A stretch of 37,447 bases of DNA from Candidatus Babeliales bacterium (GTDB lineage: Bacteria > Babelota > Babeliae > Babelales > JABDEC01): NCBI GenBank assembly GCA_031292305.1, contig JARLHJ010000043.1, positions 1 through 37,447 of the forward strand, written 5' to 3'. A model generated the notes under the pieces. That model was not told where the DNA came from and did no database searches. It worked only from the letters and a program-made list of their open reading frames with translations. Positions within the stretch are counted from its first letter, which is position 1, and every line of letters begins with the position of its first letter. Made by a program: the position numbers and the translations under genes. This document shows, piece after piece, positions 8,408 to 15,561 of this stretch.

Positions 8408-8758
8408 ATGTTTAAAAGGTCTTTTTTTCTGTTCTTAATTTTTCAATTAAGTTTGTGCTTGGGCGCTACTCAAAACAACGACAATTTTGGGTATGTACTT
8501 GTTTCTTTTATTTCCGATGAAGCATTAAATAGATTTAAAAGTGAGATCAGCGCAAGGTATAATTCAAGCTTTAGAGAATATGGCGTCATTGGTGGAGGGT
8601 CTCTCGCTTATAGTTTAATTGAGAATCTCATAGATGAAGATATCGAAGCAATTATTTGGCCACTTGTTCAAGAATTAGGACTGGAAGATCCTTATTTATT
8701 TTGGCAAAGACATTTAAATGAACAAAGCTTACGAGATATGTTGATTATTCATTCCTAA
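8408..8758 (+). CDS. Small secreted protein, beta-alpha-beta-alpha family, member 6
   Basis: 116 residues with GGGG before the start. Signal peptide MFKRSFFLFLIFQLSLCLGA. Then a strand (YVLVSFISD), a helix (ALNRFKSEISARY), a strand region (GGGSLAYSLIEN), a helix (DEDIEAIIWPLVQELGL) and a C-terminal tail (YLFWQRHLNEQSLRDMLIIHS) not found in the others. The 138-bp gap before it holds the near-palindrome AAAAGTT-T-AACTTTT, so it may have its own transcript. Function unknown. Confidence 0.73.
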   Translation: MFKRSFFLFLIFQLSLCLGATQNNDNFGYVLVSFISDEALNRFKSEISARYNSSFREYGVIGGGSLAYSLIENLIDEDIEAIIWPLVQELGLEDPYLFWQRHLNEQSLRDMLIIHS

Positions 8759-8863
8759 GAGTATAGCGCAAATAAGGTTAGATAACGGAATTAATCCAAA
8801 AACTTTTTATAAATATATAGCAAATCTATGTTTTTATGTTATTATTAAAACTACTAAATAAGT

Positions 8864-8915
8864 CTTGTGGTAAGGCTTATAGTGTTCCAAGCGAACACTT
8901 CCACTTAGCAAGGAG
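8864..8915 (+). promoter_or_regulatory. Structured leader of rpsF (possible ribosomal-protein autoregulation)
   Basis: A hairpin AGTGTTC/GAACACT (8881-8887, 8893-8899) with a 5-nt loop sits inside an outer pairing of GTGG (8867-8870) with CCAC (8901-8904) and CTT (8864-8866) with AAG (8910-8912). The last pairing would cover the Shine-Dalgarno AAGGAG (8910-8915). S6:S18-binding leaders are known in front of rpsF in many bacteria, but I do not see the full known consensus. Confidence 0.35.
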
Positions 8916-8919
8916 TCAA

Positions 8920-9405
8920 ATGACAAAACAAGCAATGACTAACTATGAAACCTTGATCTTGACCGTTCCAGAAATAACAAAGGACGAATCAAGCAACTTG
9001 GAAATACAATTAAATAAAATTGTAAAAGCATCAAAAGGCGATGTAATCTCTTTTGAAAGATGGGGAAAGTACAGATTAGCTTACCCAGTTAGAAAAAATG
9101 AATATGGTGTTTACTACCTAATCAGATACGAAGTACCTGTTGATAGTAAATCTACTGTTGTTAAAGGCGTAAAAGAATTTTTTGATATTAAATATCATGA
9201 AATTGTAATGAGACACGTTGTTTCAGCATTAGGTACAGGCAAGTCTTTAGAATATGTAAGACCAAAATCTCTTGAAGAAGCTCCAGAATTAGGTTCTTTC
9301 ATGAAAAACGATGGTTTTTCAGATAGACCACAAAGATATGATTCAATGGAAAAGCCTCAAAGATATGAGTCTAGTATGCCTAAAAAGTCTGACGACCTAA
9401 ACTAA
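8920..9405 (+). CDS. rpsF: 30S ribosomal protein S6
   Basis: 161 residues from the ATG at 8920, which has AAGGAG 4 nt upstream; an in-frame ATG at 8836 would add a 28-residue stretch not found in S6 and would run through the leader hairpin. The core [40 protein letters not shown] and VMRHVV is typical of S6, which binds 16S rRNA together with S18 in the platform of the small subunit. The tail after about residue 110 is charged, probably unstructured and longer than in E. coli S6. The stop is 10 bp before rpsR. Confidence 0.96.
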   Translation: MTKQAMTNYETLILTVPEITKDESSNLEIQLNKIVKASKGDVISFERWGKYRLAYPVRKNEYGVYYLIRYEVPVDSKSTVVKGVKEFFDIKYHEIVMRHVVSALGTGKSLEYVRPKSLEEAPELGSFMKNDGFSDRPQRYDSMEKPQRYESSMPKKSDDLN

Positions 9406-9415
9406 GGAAACTACA

Positions 9416-9703
9416 ATGGTAAAAAAAATAAAATTAAAAGTTAGCCCTAGATTATTAAAGAAAAAAGCAAGAAGAGGTAGTTTTTCTGGAAAGAAAAGCT
9501 GTCGTTTCACTTCTAACCCAGACCTAGTAAAATTTATTGATTATAAAAATACTGATTTTTTAAGAAATTTCTTAACAGAACGCGGTAAAATTTTACCATC
9601 TAGAATTTCAGGAAACCATGCTAAATTTCAACGTATGGTAGCTAATGAAATCAAAAGAGCTCGTATGATGGCGTTATTGCCTTTCACAGCTTTAGACAAC
9701 TAA
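9416..9703 (+). CDS. rpsR: 30S ribosomal protein S18
   Basis: 95 residues with AAGGAA before the start. The S18 core is clear: [39 protein letters not shown] and [18 protein letters not shown]. It directly follows rpsF, the usual pairing, since S6 and S18 bind the ribosome as a heterodimer. The N-terminal 25 residues are strongly basic. There is no single-stranded DNA-binding protein gene between them, unlike many bacteria. A strong terminator follows. Confidence 0.97.
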   Translation: MVKKIKLKVSPRLLKKKARRGSFSGKKSCRFTSNPDLVKFIDYKNTDFLRNFLTERGKILPSRISGNHAKFQRMVANEIKRARMMALLPFTALDN

Positions 9704-9712
9704 GCTATTCAA

Positions 9713-9742
9713 AAAAGAGCCCGCTGTAAAAGGCGGGCTTTT
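9713..9742 (+). terminator. Rho-independent terminator of rpsF-rpsR
   Basis: GCCCGC (9719-9724) pairs with GCGGGC (9733-9738), 8-nt loop, flanked by A6 and a TTTT tract. It may also serve the converging gene that ends at 9802. Confidence 0.92.
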
Positions 9743-9801
9743 CCATTCATCTTGTAATGCAACTTCGAGGCCAGTGCGTATTTGGGAATTTTGTCTAAGG
9801 G

Positions 9802-10416
9802 TCAAACCCAACAGCAACAATTGCTAAGTTCTCGTCTTCCGGCCAAAGCCGCTTCTCTTAATTCATCGATTCTACAAATTATATCTTCTTCTTCTTTCTT
9901 TAACCTTGAGTAATATTCATGGAAGGTATCGATTGTTGAAAGTAATTTATTGATAGAGCATATCAAAAATCCACAACTATCTTGGTCTAAATTTTCTGCA
10001 TGTTGCTTTAAACATATTGCCTCGTTCTCTAGGTTTGATTTAGTAGTTTCATATTCAGCACGTACTATATCTTTAATAATATGTTTTTTTTGACTCTTCA
10101 ATTTTTTGGAGTAAGTATATAGCCATTTTTGTAATCTAAAATCAGCAGAGTTTATTTTAATTTGCTTGCCACAATCATTCAATGAGTTTAAATGATCGTA
10201 AAGCTCGGCCGTGAAATGTTCTTTTTTTGTAATTAAAGCGTTTGTTCTGAATATAAGTTGTTCAGCTTTTGAAAATTCAAAATACAAAAAACCAATTCTC
10301 TTATTTAAATAATTAATTTTATCTTCAATTTTATTAAATTCTGAATTTGCTTTAGAATAAGAAATGTTAGAGTTAAGTACCAAAAATGCGAAGAGAAAAA
10401 TATTTAATACTCTCAA
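9802..10416 (-). CDS. Secreted coiled-coil protein, unrecognised
   Basis: 204 residues from a TTG start with GGAGGG 6 nt upstream; there is no other Met in the whole protein, so TTG is the only sensible start. The N-terminus (VLNIFLFAFLVLNSNISYS) is a signal peptide. The rest is almost entirely charged helix with heptad-like spacing (FNKIEDKINYLNKRIGFLY, RLKKEEEDIICRIDELREA). It ends with an unusual Cys cluster (SNCCCWV). Other Cys are at CGKQIK, AICLKQ and SCGFLICS, so disulfides or lipidation-like anchoring of the tail are possible. No family recognised. Confidence 0.72.
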   Translation of the reverse strand: MRVLNIFLFAFLVLNSNISYSKANSEFNKIEDKINYLNKRIGFLYFEFSKAEQLIFRTNALITKKEHFTAELYDHLNSLNDCGKQIKINSADFRLQKWLYTYSKKLKSQKKHIIKDIVRAEYETTKSNLENEAICLKQHAENLDQDSCGFLICSINKLLSTIDTFHEYYSRLKKEEEDIICRIDELREAALAGRRELSNCCCWV

Positions 10417-10516
10417 TTAAAGCCCTCCAATTTAACCATTTTTAATATTTTAACTTCTTTGATAGACTATTATCAATATTAAATTAAAAAAACTTAAAAA
10501 TTATGTTATAGATAAA

Positions 10517-11260
10517 ATGAATTATTACAAATTGATAATTTCTTATGACGGAACAAATTACCAAGGTTGGCAACAGCAGCCTATAGTTCCAACTGTTTCA
10601 AATACTATGATAAAAGCATTCAAAGATGCTTTTCATTGTGATTTAACAATACTTGGCGCTTCTCGAACAGATGCAGGTGTTCATTCTTTGGGTCAAACTG
10701 CCTTGGTAAAAACAGAATTATATTTAGAGCCAAACATATTAAAAAATAGTTGGAATAAAATACTGCCTAGCGATATTGTTATAATACACTTACAAAAAGT
10801 AGATGAAACCTTTCACCCTATGGTGAAAGTTAAAGAAAAAACTTATTATTATGATTTTTTTGTAGAAAGGCCATTGCCTTTTAATCAAAGGTTTGGACTG
10901 TTTTTTTATTGGAAACTAGATATTGAAAAACTAAAAAATTGTCTTAACCTTTTTGTAGGGACACACGATTTTAGATCTTTTTGTAGTGGCGATGAAATGA
11001 AAACAACGGTGCGAACGATTAATGAAATTAGTTTACAATATATTGAGAACTTAAATATTTATAGAATTACCATTAAGGGAAAATCTTTTTTAAAATATAT
11101 GATTCGTAGAATAGTAGGTGCGTGCTTAGAGGTTTCATCTCGAAAGAATGTATCAACAGATTATTTAAGCCAAGTTTTAAAGGAAAAAGATCCAAATCAA
11201 ACCCTATTAAATGCACCACCAAAAGGGTTAACATTATATAAAATAGAATATGAGGAATAA
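10517..11260 (+). CDS. truA: tRNA pseudouridine(38-40) synthase
   Basis: 247 residues. TruA converts U38, U39 and U40 in the anticodon arm of tRNAs to pseudouridine. The catalytic Asp is residue 52 in GASRTDAGVHSLGQ. Other family blocks are YDGTNYQGWQQQP, the KTYYYDFF region, FVGTHDFRSFC and SFLKYMIRRIVGACLEV. Length is normal. No clear Shine-Dalgarno precedes the ATG. The stop is one base before the GNAT gene, so the two are co-transcribed, though no functional link is evident. Confidence 0.96.
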   Translation: MNYYKLIISYDGTNYQGWQQQPIVPTVSNTMIKAFKDAFHCDLTILGASRTDAGVHSLGQTALVKTELYLEPNILKNSWNKILPSDIVIIHLQKVDETFHPMVKVKEKTYYYDFFVERPLPFNQRFGLFFYWKLDIEKLKNCLNLFVGTHDFRSFCSGDEMKTTVRTINEISLQYIENLNIYRITIKGKSFLKYMIRRIVGACLEVSSRKNVSTDYLSQVLKEKDPNQTLLNAPPKGLTLYKIEYEE

Positions 11261-11261
11261 A

Positions 11262-11825
11262 ATGAATGCTGTAAAAACAAGTTTATTTAAAAAAATAATT
11301 TTTGCTATGTCTGTTGTATTAACAATTTCATGTTGTGTATATTTTTTTGTTATTCCAAAATCAGACCTAGAAATTAAGAATTACTCTGATGCGAGAGATA
11401 GGGAATTTATATTCGATGGTTTTAAAAAAGATGAATATTGGCTTGTTACTTATTTGGGATTTCCTGTAGATTTTATGCTCAATACCATGTCTCCGCGACC
11501 AAATGATCCTGAATATTATGGAAAATTGAACATAAGAGTTTTATTGCTAAAAGATAAGCCTGTTGGATTTGTTACCTATTATAAAAAGAAATTCTATGAA
11601 GCCCAGATTCAATTTTTATATGTAGATGGTCAATATCGAGGCAAAGGGTATGCAAAAAAATTAATTGACTATGTGTGTGCTGATTTAAAAAAACAAGGCA
11701 TTTCTATAGTTAAATTGGTCACATATACTAATAATTTTGCAGCGTTAAAGCTTTATAAAAAAATAGGCTTTAAAGAGTCTTATCGTGATGAAAAACTCGT
11801 TTATTTTGAAAAAGAGCTAAAATAA
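11262..11825 (+). CDS. Membrane-anchored or exported GNAT acetyltransferase
   Basis: 187 residues from the ATG at 11262, chosen because GAGGA (11252-11256) lies 5 nt upstream; the in-frame ATG at 11250 overlaps truA. Residues 11-31 form one hydrophobic helix after a Lys-rich N-terminus, predicting the enzyme domain outside the cytoplasm. The GNAT core is clear: VGFVTYYKKK, then IQFLYVDGQYRGKGYAKKL (acetyl-CoA loop QYRGKGYA at 124-131) and NNFAALKLYKKIGFKE. GNAT enzymes need acetyl-CoA, absent from the periplasm, so an exported copy would only make sense in host cytoplasm. If the helix points the other way it would be a cytoplasm-facing membrane enzyme. Confidence 0.83.
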   Translation: MNAVKTSLFKKIIFAMSVVLTISCCVYFFVIPKSDLEIKNYSDARDREFIFDGFKKDEYWLVTYLGFPVDFMLNTMSPRPNDPEYYGKLNIRVLLLKDKPVGFVTYYKKKFYEAQIQFLYVDGQYRGKGYAKKLIDYVCADLKKQGISIVKLVTYTNNFAALKLYKKIGFKESYRDEKLVYFEKELK

Positions 11826-11916
11826 TTCTAACTGCATCATTAAAATACATGTTTTTAGTTAAGCTAGCCTTAAAAAAGTAGTTATAGGGGCACTTTTTAA
11901 AATTATTAAAAAATGC

Positions 11917-11922
11917 TATAAT
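11917..11922 (+). promoter_or_regulatory. -10 box upstream of the 11962 gene
   Basis: Consensus TATAAT, 40 nt before the start codon; no good -35 at the right distance. Confidence 0.35.
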
Positions 11923-11961
11923 ATAATTAAAGTCAATTTTGAACCTGAAAGAATATAAAAA

Positions 11962-13206
11962 ATGAATAAATTCAAAGCTTTAATTATAGTATTAACTATG
12001 GTTTTAAACCTGGTGGCTAGTGATAGCAGTTCGTCATCATCTGCTTTAGAATCAAATAATAGATTTTCTATCTTGGGATCTGAATCAAGCTTAAAGGTTA
12101 AAAATAAAAGAGCTCGTGCAGCGCGAAAATTCAATCATGCTCAGAGGGCTGTTGGATCTGAATCAAGCTTGCAGGATAAAAATAAACCAGCTCTAACAGT
12201 TCAACAATTAGATTTAATTCAGAGGCTTCAAAGTGTATGTTCACGAAATTACACAACCATAAAAAATTCTTCTATCTTTTCCCTATTTCTAATTATGTAT
12301 TTTTATAGAAGTCATTTAGATAAATACTACAAATCAATTAGACAAATTATGCAACACACGAGATTTACTCAGTGCTTTTTGACTTTTATGGGTGGCAGTG
12401 TGACCTTGGTTTGCCTTGCTCACAACTACTATAAGAAAAAAACAGAACAAGAAAAACAAAAAAATGTCACTGGCAAGCACTTGCAAACCGCTAAGCAACT
12501 TATTCAAGAAGATATGGATAAAGATGGCATTATAGTAAGGCAAGTATTACAACAAAATGGCTTAGACTCTGGGTATCATGCAGTTAAAGATGGTTGCTAT
12601 GTTTATAGACAACTGATTGGTGATATTAGACAAGATGCTTGCTTGGATAATTTAATGAGCGAAGATGATAAAATATTTAAACTAAAAGAATGGAAAAATC
12701 TTGTTACAGCTTCTAGAAATAATGGATCTGGTGATACTGAAGATCTAAGTGCGCAAGAAATAGAAGCATTAATGAGTACTATGGATGCAAAGATTCACAG
12801 ATCAGAAGAGACTAACAACGGCGTATTTAAGGGTCAGAAACCAGGTCAAAAATTGCAGTTTCTTCCCCAGTGTTTTGCACCTATAGCTTATACAATTTTA
12901 TCTGATCTATTAAAAAGTAACCAATTGCCAAAAGGTTTAGAAGAAACAATTGAGTCCTTCAGGAAAGATCTACAAAAAATTCATTTATTTATTTTAGGTG
13001 AAGAGTATTGTGGATCTGATCAATGGGTTTCAATTGTTGTGGAAAACAAAAAAGTTGAAAAGTATAAAGTTGCAGATGAAGAACAAAAATATAATAGCAT
13101 TGAATACGAAGATAATTTTAGATACTACGTGATGAATTCAGATGATGGATATCCTGTAATGCCTGTAGTAAAAAAACTAAAAGACTTATTAGAAAATAAG
13201 AATTAG
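11962..13206 (+). CDS. Exported papain-like family protein, triad lost (pseudoprotease)
   Basis: 414 residues. Signal peptide (1-20), Ser-rich segment (22-30), a duplicated 26-residue unit (39-90), then two hydrophobic helices (about 104-116 and 138-153) that form a membrane hairpin. The C-terminal domain (about 185-400) is homologous to the one in 23596-24765: GLDSGYHAVKDGCYVYRQL, IHLFILGEE, QWVSIVV and YYVMNSDDG. At the three triad positions it has Ser203 for Cys, Gln354 for His and Asn392 for Asp, while Gln198 at the oxyanion position is kept. It is thus predicted to fold but not to cut peptides. It lies 30 bp before a longer paralogue with the same losses. Confidence 0.75.
   Translation: MNKFKALIIVLTMVLNLVASDSSSSSSALESNNRFSILGSESSLKVKNKRARAARKFNHAQRAVGSESSLQDKNKPALTVQQLDLIQRLQSVCSRNYTTIKNSSIFSLFLIMYFYRSHLDKYYKSIRQIMQHTRFTQCFLTFMGGSVTLVCLAHNYYKKKTEQEKQKNVTGKHLQTAKQLIQEDMDKDGIIVRQVLQQNGLDSGYHAVKDGCYVYRQLIGDIRQDACLDNLMSEDDKIFKLKEWKNLVTASRNNGSGDTEDLSAQEIEALMSTMDAKIHRSEETNNGVFKGQKPGQKLQFLPQCFAPIAYTILSDLLKSNQLPKGLEETIESFRKDLQKIHLFILGEEYCGSDQWVSIVVENKKVEKYKVADEEQKYNSIEYEDNFRYYVMNSDDGYPVMPVVKKLKDLLENKN
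12076..12170 (+). repeat. 17-bp direct repeat marking a 78-bp in-frame duplication
   Basis: GGATCTGAATCAAGCTT occurs at 12076-12092 and 12154-12170. Together with following similarity it defines a 26-residue unit (GSESSL..KNK) present twice in the protein. Confidence 0.75.
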
Positions 13207-13236
13207 ATGAGAATTAATTTAATGGAGAAAATAAAA

Positions 13237-15489
13237 ATGAACAAATTTAAAATTCTAATTATAGCCTTGTGTCTTATTTCTAATATAAATGCATTAGATT
13301 ATGGTTTTAATTCATCAACTCCAGAAAAAAATGTTGATGAAGTATTGTGTAGTGGTGAGCTCTACAAGGGTAACAATTGCGAAATGCAATATTTTGGGAT
13401 TTTTGCTTCTAAAGGTGACTCGAAAATTGCAACTATTCTAAAAAAGCAACTTCATAAAAAAGTACTTTCATTGTTAGTGAGCGATGTTCAAGATAGTTTT
13501 AAAGATAAGATTAAAAAAGGATTTGAACAAGTTAATAATAAATTACAAGATAATAAGTTTCCAGATATTAATCAGTCGGCATCTAGGGCATTAGCTATAA
13601 TTAAAATATCTCAGAATCTTTATATAGCCAATGTCGGAAATTCACGAGCTGTAATGTCTGTCAATGGTTCTCCTGAAGTTCTGACGAAATATAATTCACA
13701 TTTATTTGGTAAAAAAGTAGAAAATCCGGCTGCAATGGATGCAGATCAAAGTATTATAGAAGATATAAAAACCGTAGAAATTAAAAGAAGCTCTGAATTT
13801 ATTGTATTAGCGAGTAAAGAAATATGGGATGTTTTTACTGATCAACAGGTGGTTGATTTTGTAAGAGAGCAATACAAAAAAACAACAGACTGTAGTCTTA
13901 TCGCAGAAAGATTAGTTAATGCCGTTATAGAAACTGGTAATAATAGCAATATGGCAGTTATGATAATAGGATTAAATGACTTATCAGTTGCGCCTACTTC
14001 AAGTTCAAGTTCTGCAGCAAGCGGTTCTTCTGCGAGCTTGTCATTAAGCGAGGCATCAGCAAGCAGTGCAGCTCCACAAATTCCCATTTCTGATCAAATA
14101 GCAAGCAGGATGGAAGTAATGCGTCAAAATTGCAAGCGCCAAATCAGAAGTTTTTTATTTAGAAATTATAACAACAAATATCTTTGGGGAATGTTGTCTA
14201 CAATAGTAGCAATGTACATATATAGAAACAAAATAGAGCATTATTACAATATTATGCGCAAAGTTGTCAAATCTAGCTCTACGATTCAAAGAGGCTATTT
14301 AACCTTTATAGGTGGCACTGCAGCAATAGTTTTTGTGGGCAGACAAAAGTTATTAAGAAATAATTCACAAGATGATTCACAGGATAATTTACAAGATGGT
14401 CGTGCTGCTTCTAGCTCTGCTTTAACTCGATCAAGCCGCAAACCCAAGAATAATATAGAAAGCAATGTAGGCTTTACAGTTCAAGAAGGCGATGATATTA
14501 GAAATGTAATGCAAGACCTTGGATTAAACTCCGGTTATCATGCCATTAAAAATGGCTGTTATGTCTGGCAAGAGCTAAGTGCAGATGTGGCAACAGAAGG
14601 AGCTAGAAAAAAATTATTAAGCGACACCAAAAAAAAATTACTAGAAAAAGATGATGCAGATTTAGATACGGTTATTAATAGCATTGGCAATAGATGCGAT
14701 GACGTTGAAGATGCTAAAAATAAAGATGAGCTTATTGAAAATATGAATTTAGAATTAATGAAACAAGTTATGCGTGAATGGAAAAAAGTTAATGATGCTA
14801 ATTATACCATTATGCCTAATATTGAAGAAGACGGTTATTCTCTTATGCCTAATGCTGAGACAGATGAAGAAAAAGATACAAAGTATGCAGAAGATATTCG
14901 AATGCTAGATCTTTTTGACTCATTTAAGAAAGATATAAAAAAAACACATTTATTTATTTTAGGTACACAAAGAGAAAATGCAAAGTTCTGGTTTTCAGTA
15001 GTTGTGAATAAACAAAAACAGGCAGGCACGGAAAATCTAGAATATCATGTTATGAATTCTCATTCTGTGTATAAACTTGATACTGTAGTTGACGAGCTTA
15101 AAAAGCTGGTTGAAGGCAAAGGTTTAGGAGTAATTAAGGCAAGATTGAAGTTAGAAAATATTAAAATAGAAGAATTAATATCAGAGATTGTAAAATCTAC
15201 AACAAGTTATATGTTTTCCCAGCACAGAAGATGGAACGATAATATTTGCATGGGGGCCATTGAAGCTATAAGTCGATTAACAGAGAAAATAGATTTAATA
15301 ATTATGGAAAACGACTTGCCATTGCGCAAATTGTTCAAAGATTTATATTACGAAGCTATTTGTAGCAGCCCAAATGGAATTATATCTAAATTTAGACCAT
15401 TATTTTCATTGGGGGGCAAGCTAGCAGGAAATAGACATTTAGGAGAATTGCAAGATAAGGTTAAACAAGTTTTTGATGGTTTAGATTAG
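13237..15489 (+). CDS. Exported fusion: degenerate PP2C phosphatase + membrane hairpin + degenerate papain-like domain
   Basis: 750 residues from the ATG at 13237 (GGAG 9 nt upstream; N-terminus MNKFKILIIA parallels the 11962 protein's MNKFKALIIV). Signal peptide 1-19. Residues about 40-245 follow the PP2C order: YFGIFASKGD, SASRALAIIKISQNLYIANV, GNSRAV, EFIVLASKEIWDVF, VVDFV and NNSNMAVMIIG. The metal ligands are gone: DGHGG reads ASKGD, ASDGLWDV reads ASKEIWDV, and DNMT reads SNMA. A Ser/Ala linker (254-280) leads to a membrane hairpin (about 316-329 and 354-368), then a papain-like domain with NSGYHAIKNG (Ser432 for Cys), FWFSVVV (Phe for His) and VMNSHS (Asn for Asp). A helical tail of about 140 residues resembles that of 23596-24765. 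Two catalytic domains, both apparently dead, suggest a binding or decoy role. Confidence 0.75.
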   Translation: MNKFKILIIALCLISNINALDYGFNSSTPEKNVDEVLCSGELYKGNNCEMQYFGIFASKGDSKIATILKKQLHKKVLSLLVSDVQDSFKDKIKKGFEQVNNKLQDNKFPDINQSASRALAIIKISQNLYIANVGNSRAVMSVNGSPEVLTKYNSHLFGKKVENPAAMDADQSIIEDIKTVEIKRSSEFIVLASKEIWDVFTDQQVVDFVREQYKKTTDCSLIAERLVNAVIETGNNSNMAVMIIGLNDLSVAPTSSSSSAASGSSASLSLSEASASSAAPQIPISDQIASRMEVMRQNCKRQIRSFLFRNYNNKYLWGMLSTIVAMYIYRNKIEHYYNIMRKVVKSSSTIQRGYLTFIGGTAAIVFVGRQKLLRNNSQDDSQDNLQDGRAASSSALTRSSRKPKNNIESNVGFTVQEGDDIRNVMQDLGLNSGYHAIKNGCYVWQELSADVATEGARKKLLSDTKKKLLEKDDADLDTVINSIGNRCDDVEDAKNKDELIENMNLELMKQVMREWKKVNDANYTIMPNIEEDGYSLMPNAETDEEKDTKYAEDIRMLDLFDSFKKDIKKTHLFILGTQRENAKFWFSVVVNKQKQAGTENLEYHVMNSHSVYKLDTVVDELKKLVEGKGLGVIKARLKLENIKIEELISEIVKSTTSYMFSQHRRWNDNICMGAIEAISRLTEKIDLIIMENDLPLRKLFKDLYYEAICSSPNGIISKFRPLFSLGGKLAGNRHLGELQDKVKQVFDGLD

Positions 15490-15527
15490 AATTTGTTTCT
15501 CCAATTTAAATTAATTATTTAATTTAT

Positions 15528-15533
15528 TATAAT
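15528..15533 (+). promoter_or_regulatory. -10 box upstream of the 15562 gene
   Basis: Consensus TATAAT 28 nt before the ATG, giving a leader of about 20 nt; -35 is weak (TTTAAA). Confidence 0.35.
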
Positions 15534-15561
15534 GGATTCTGTTTGTTTATAAGAAATAATC

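Noticed and set aside
8836-8919. In-frame upstream ATG for rpsF giving 28 more residues
   Set aside because: The extra residues do not belong to S6, the stretch contains the leader hairpin, and the ATG at 8920 has an ideal AAGGAG.
11826-11916. TTAAG-CTAGC-CTTAA as terminator after the GNAT gene
   Set aside because: Only 5 AT-rich pairs with an A-rich, not T-rich, tail; too weak.
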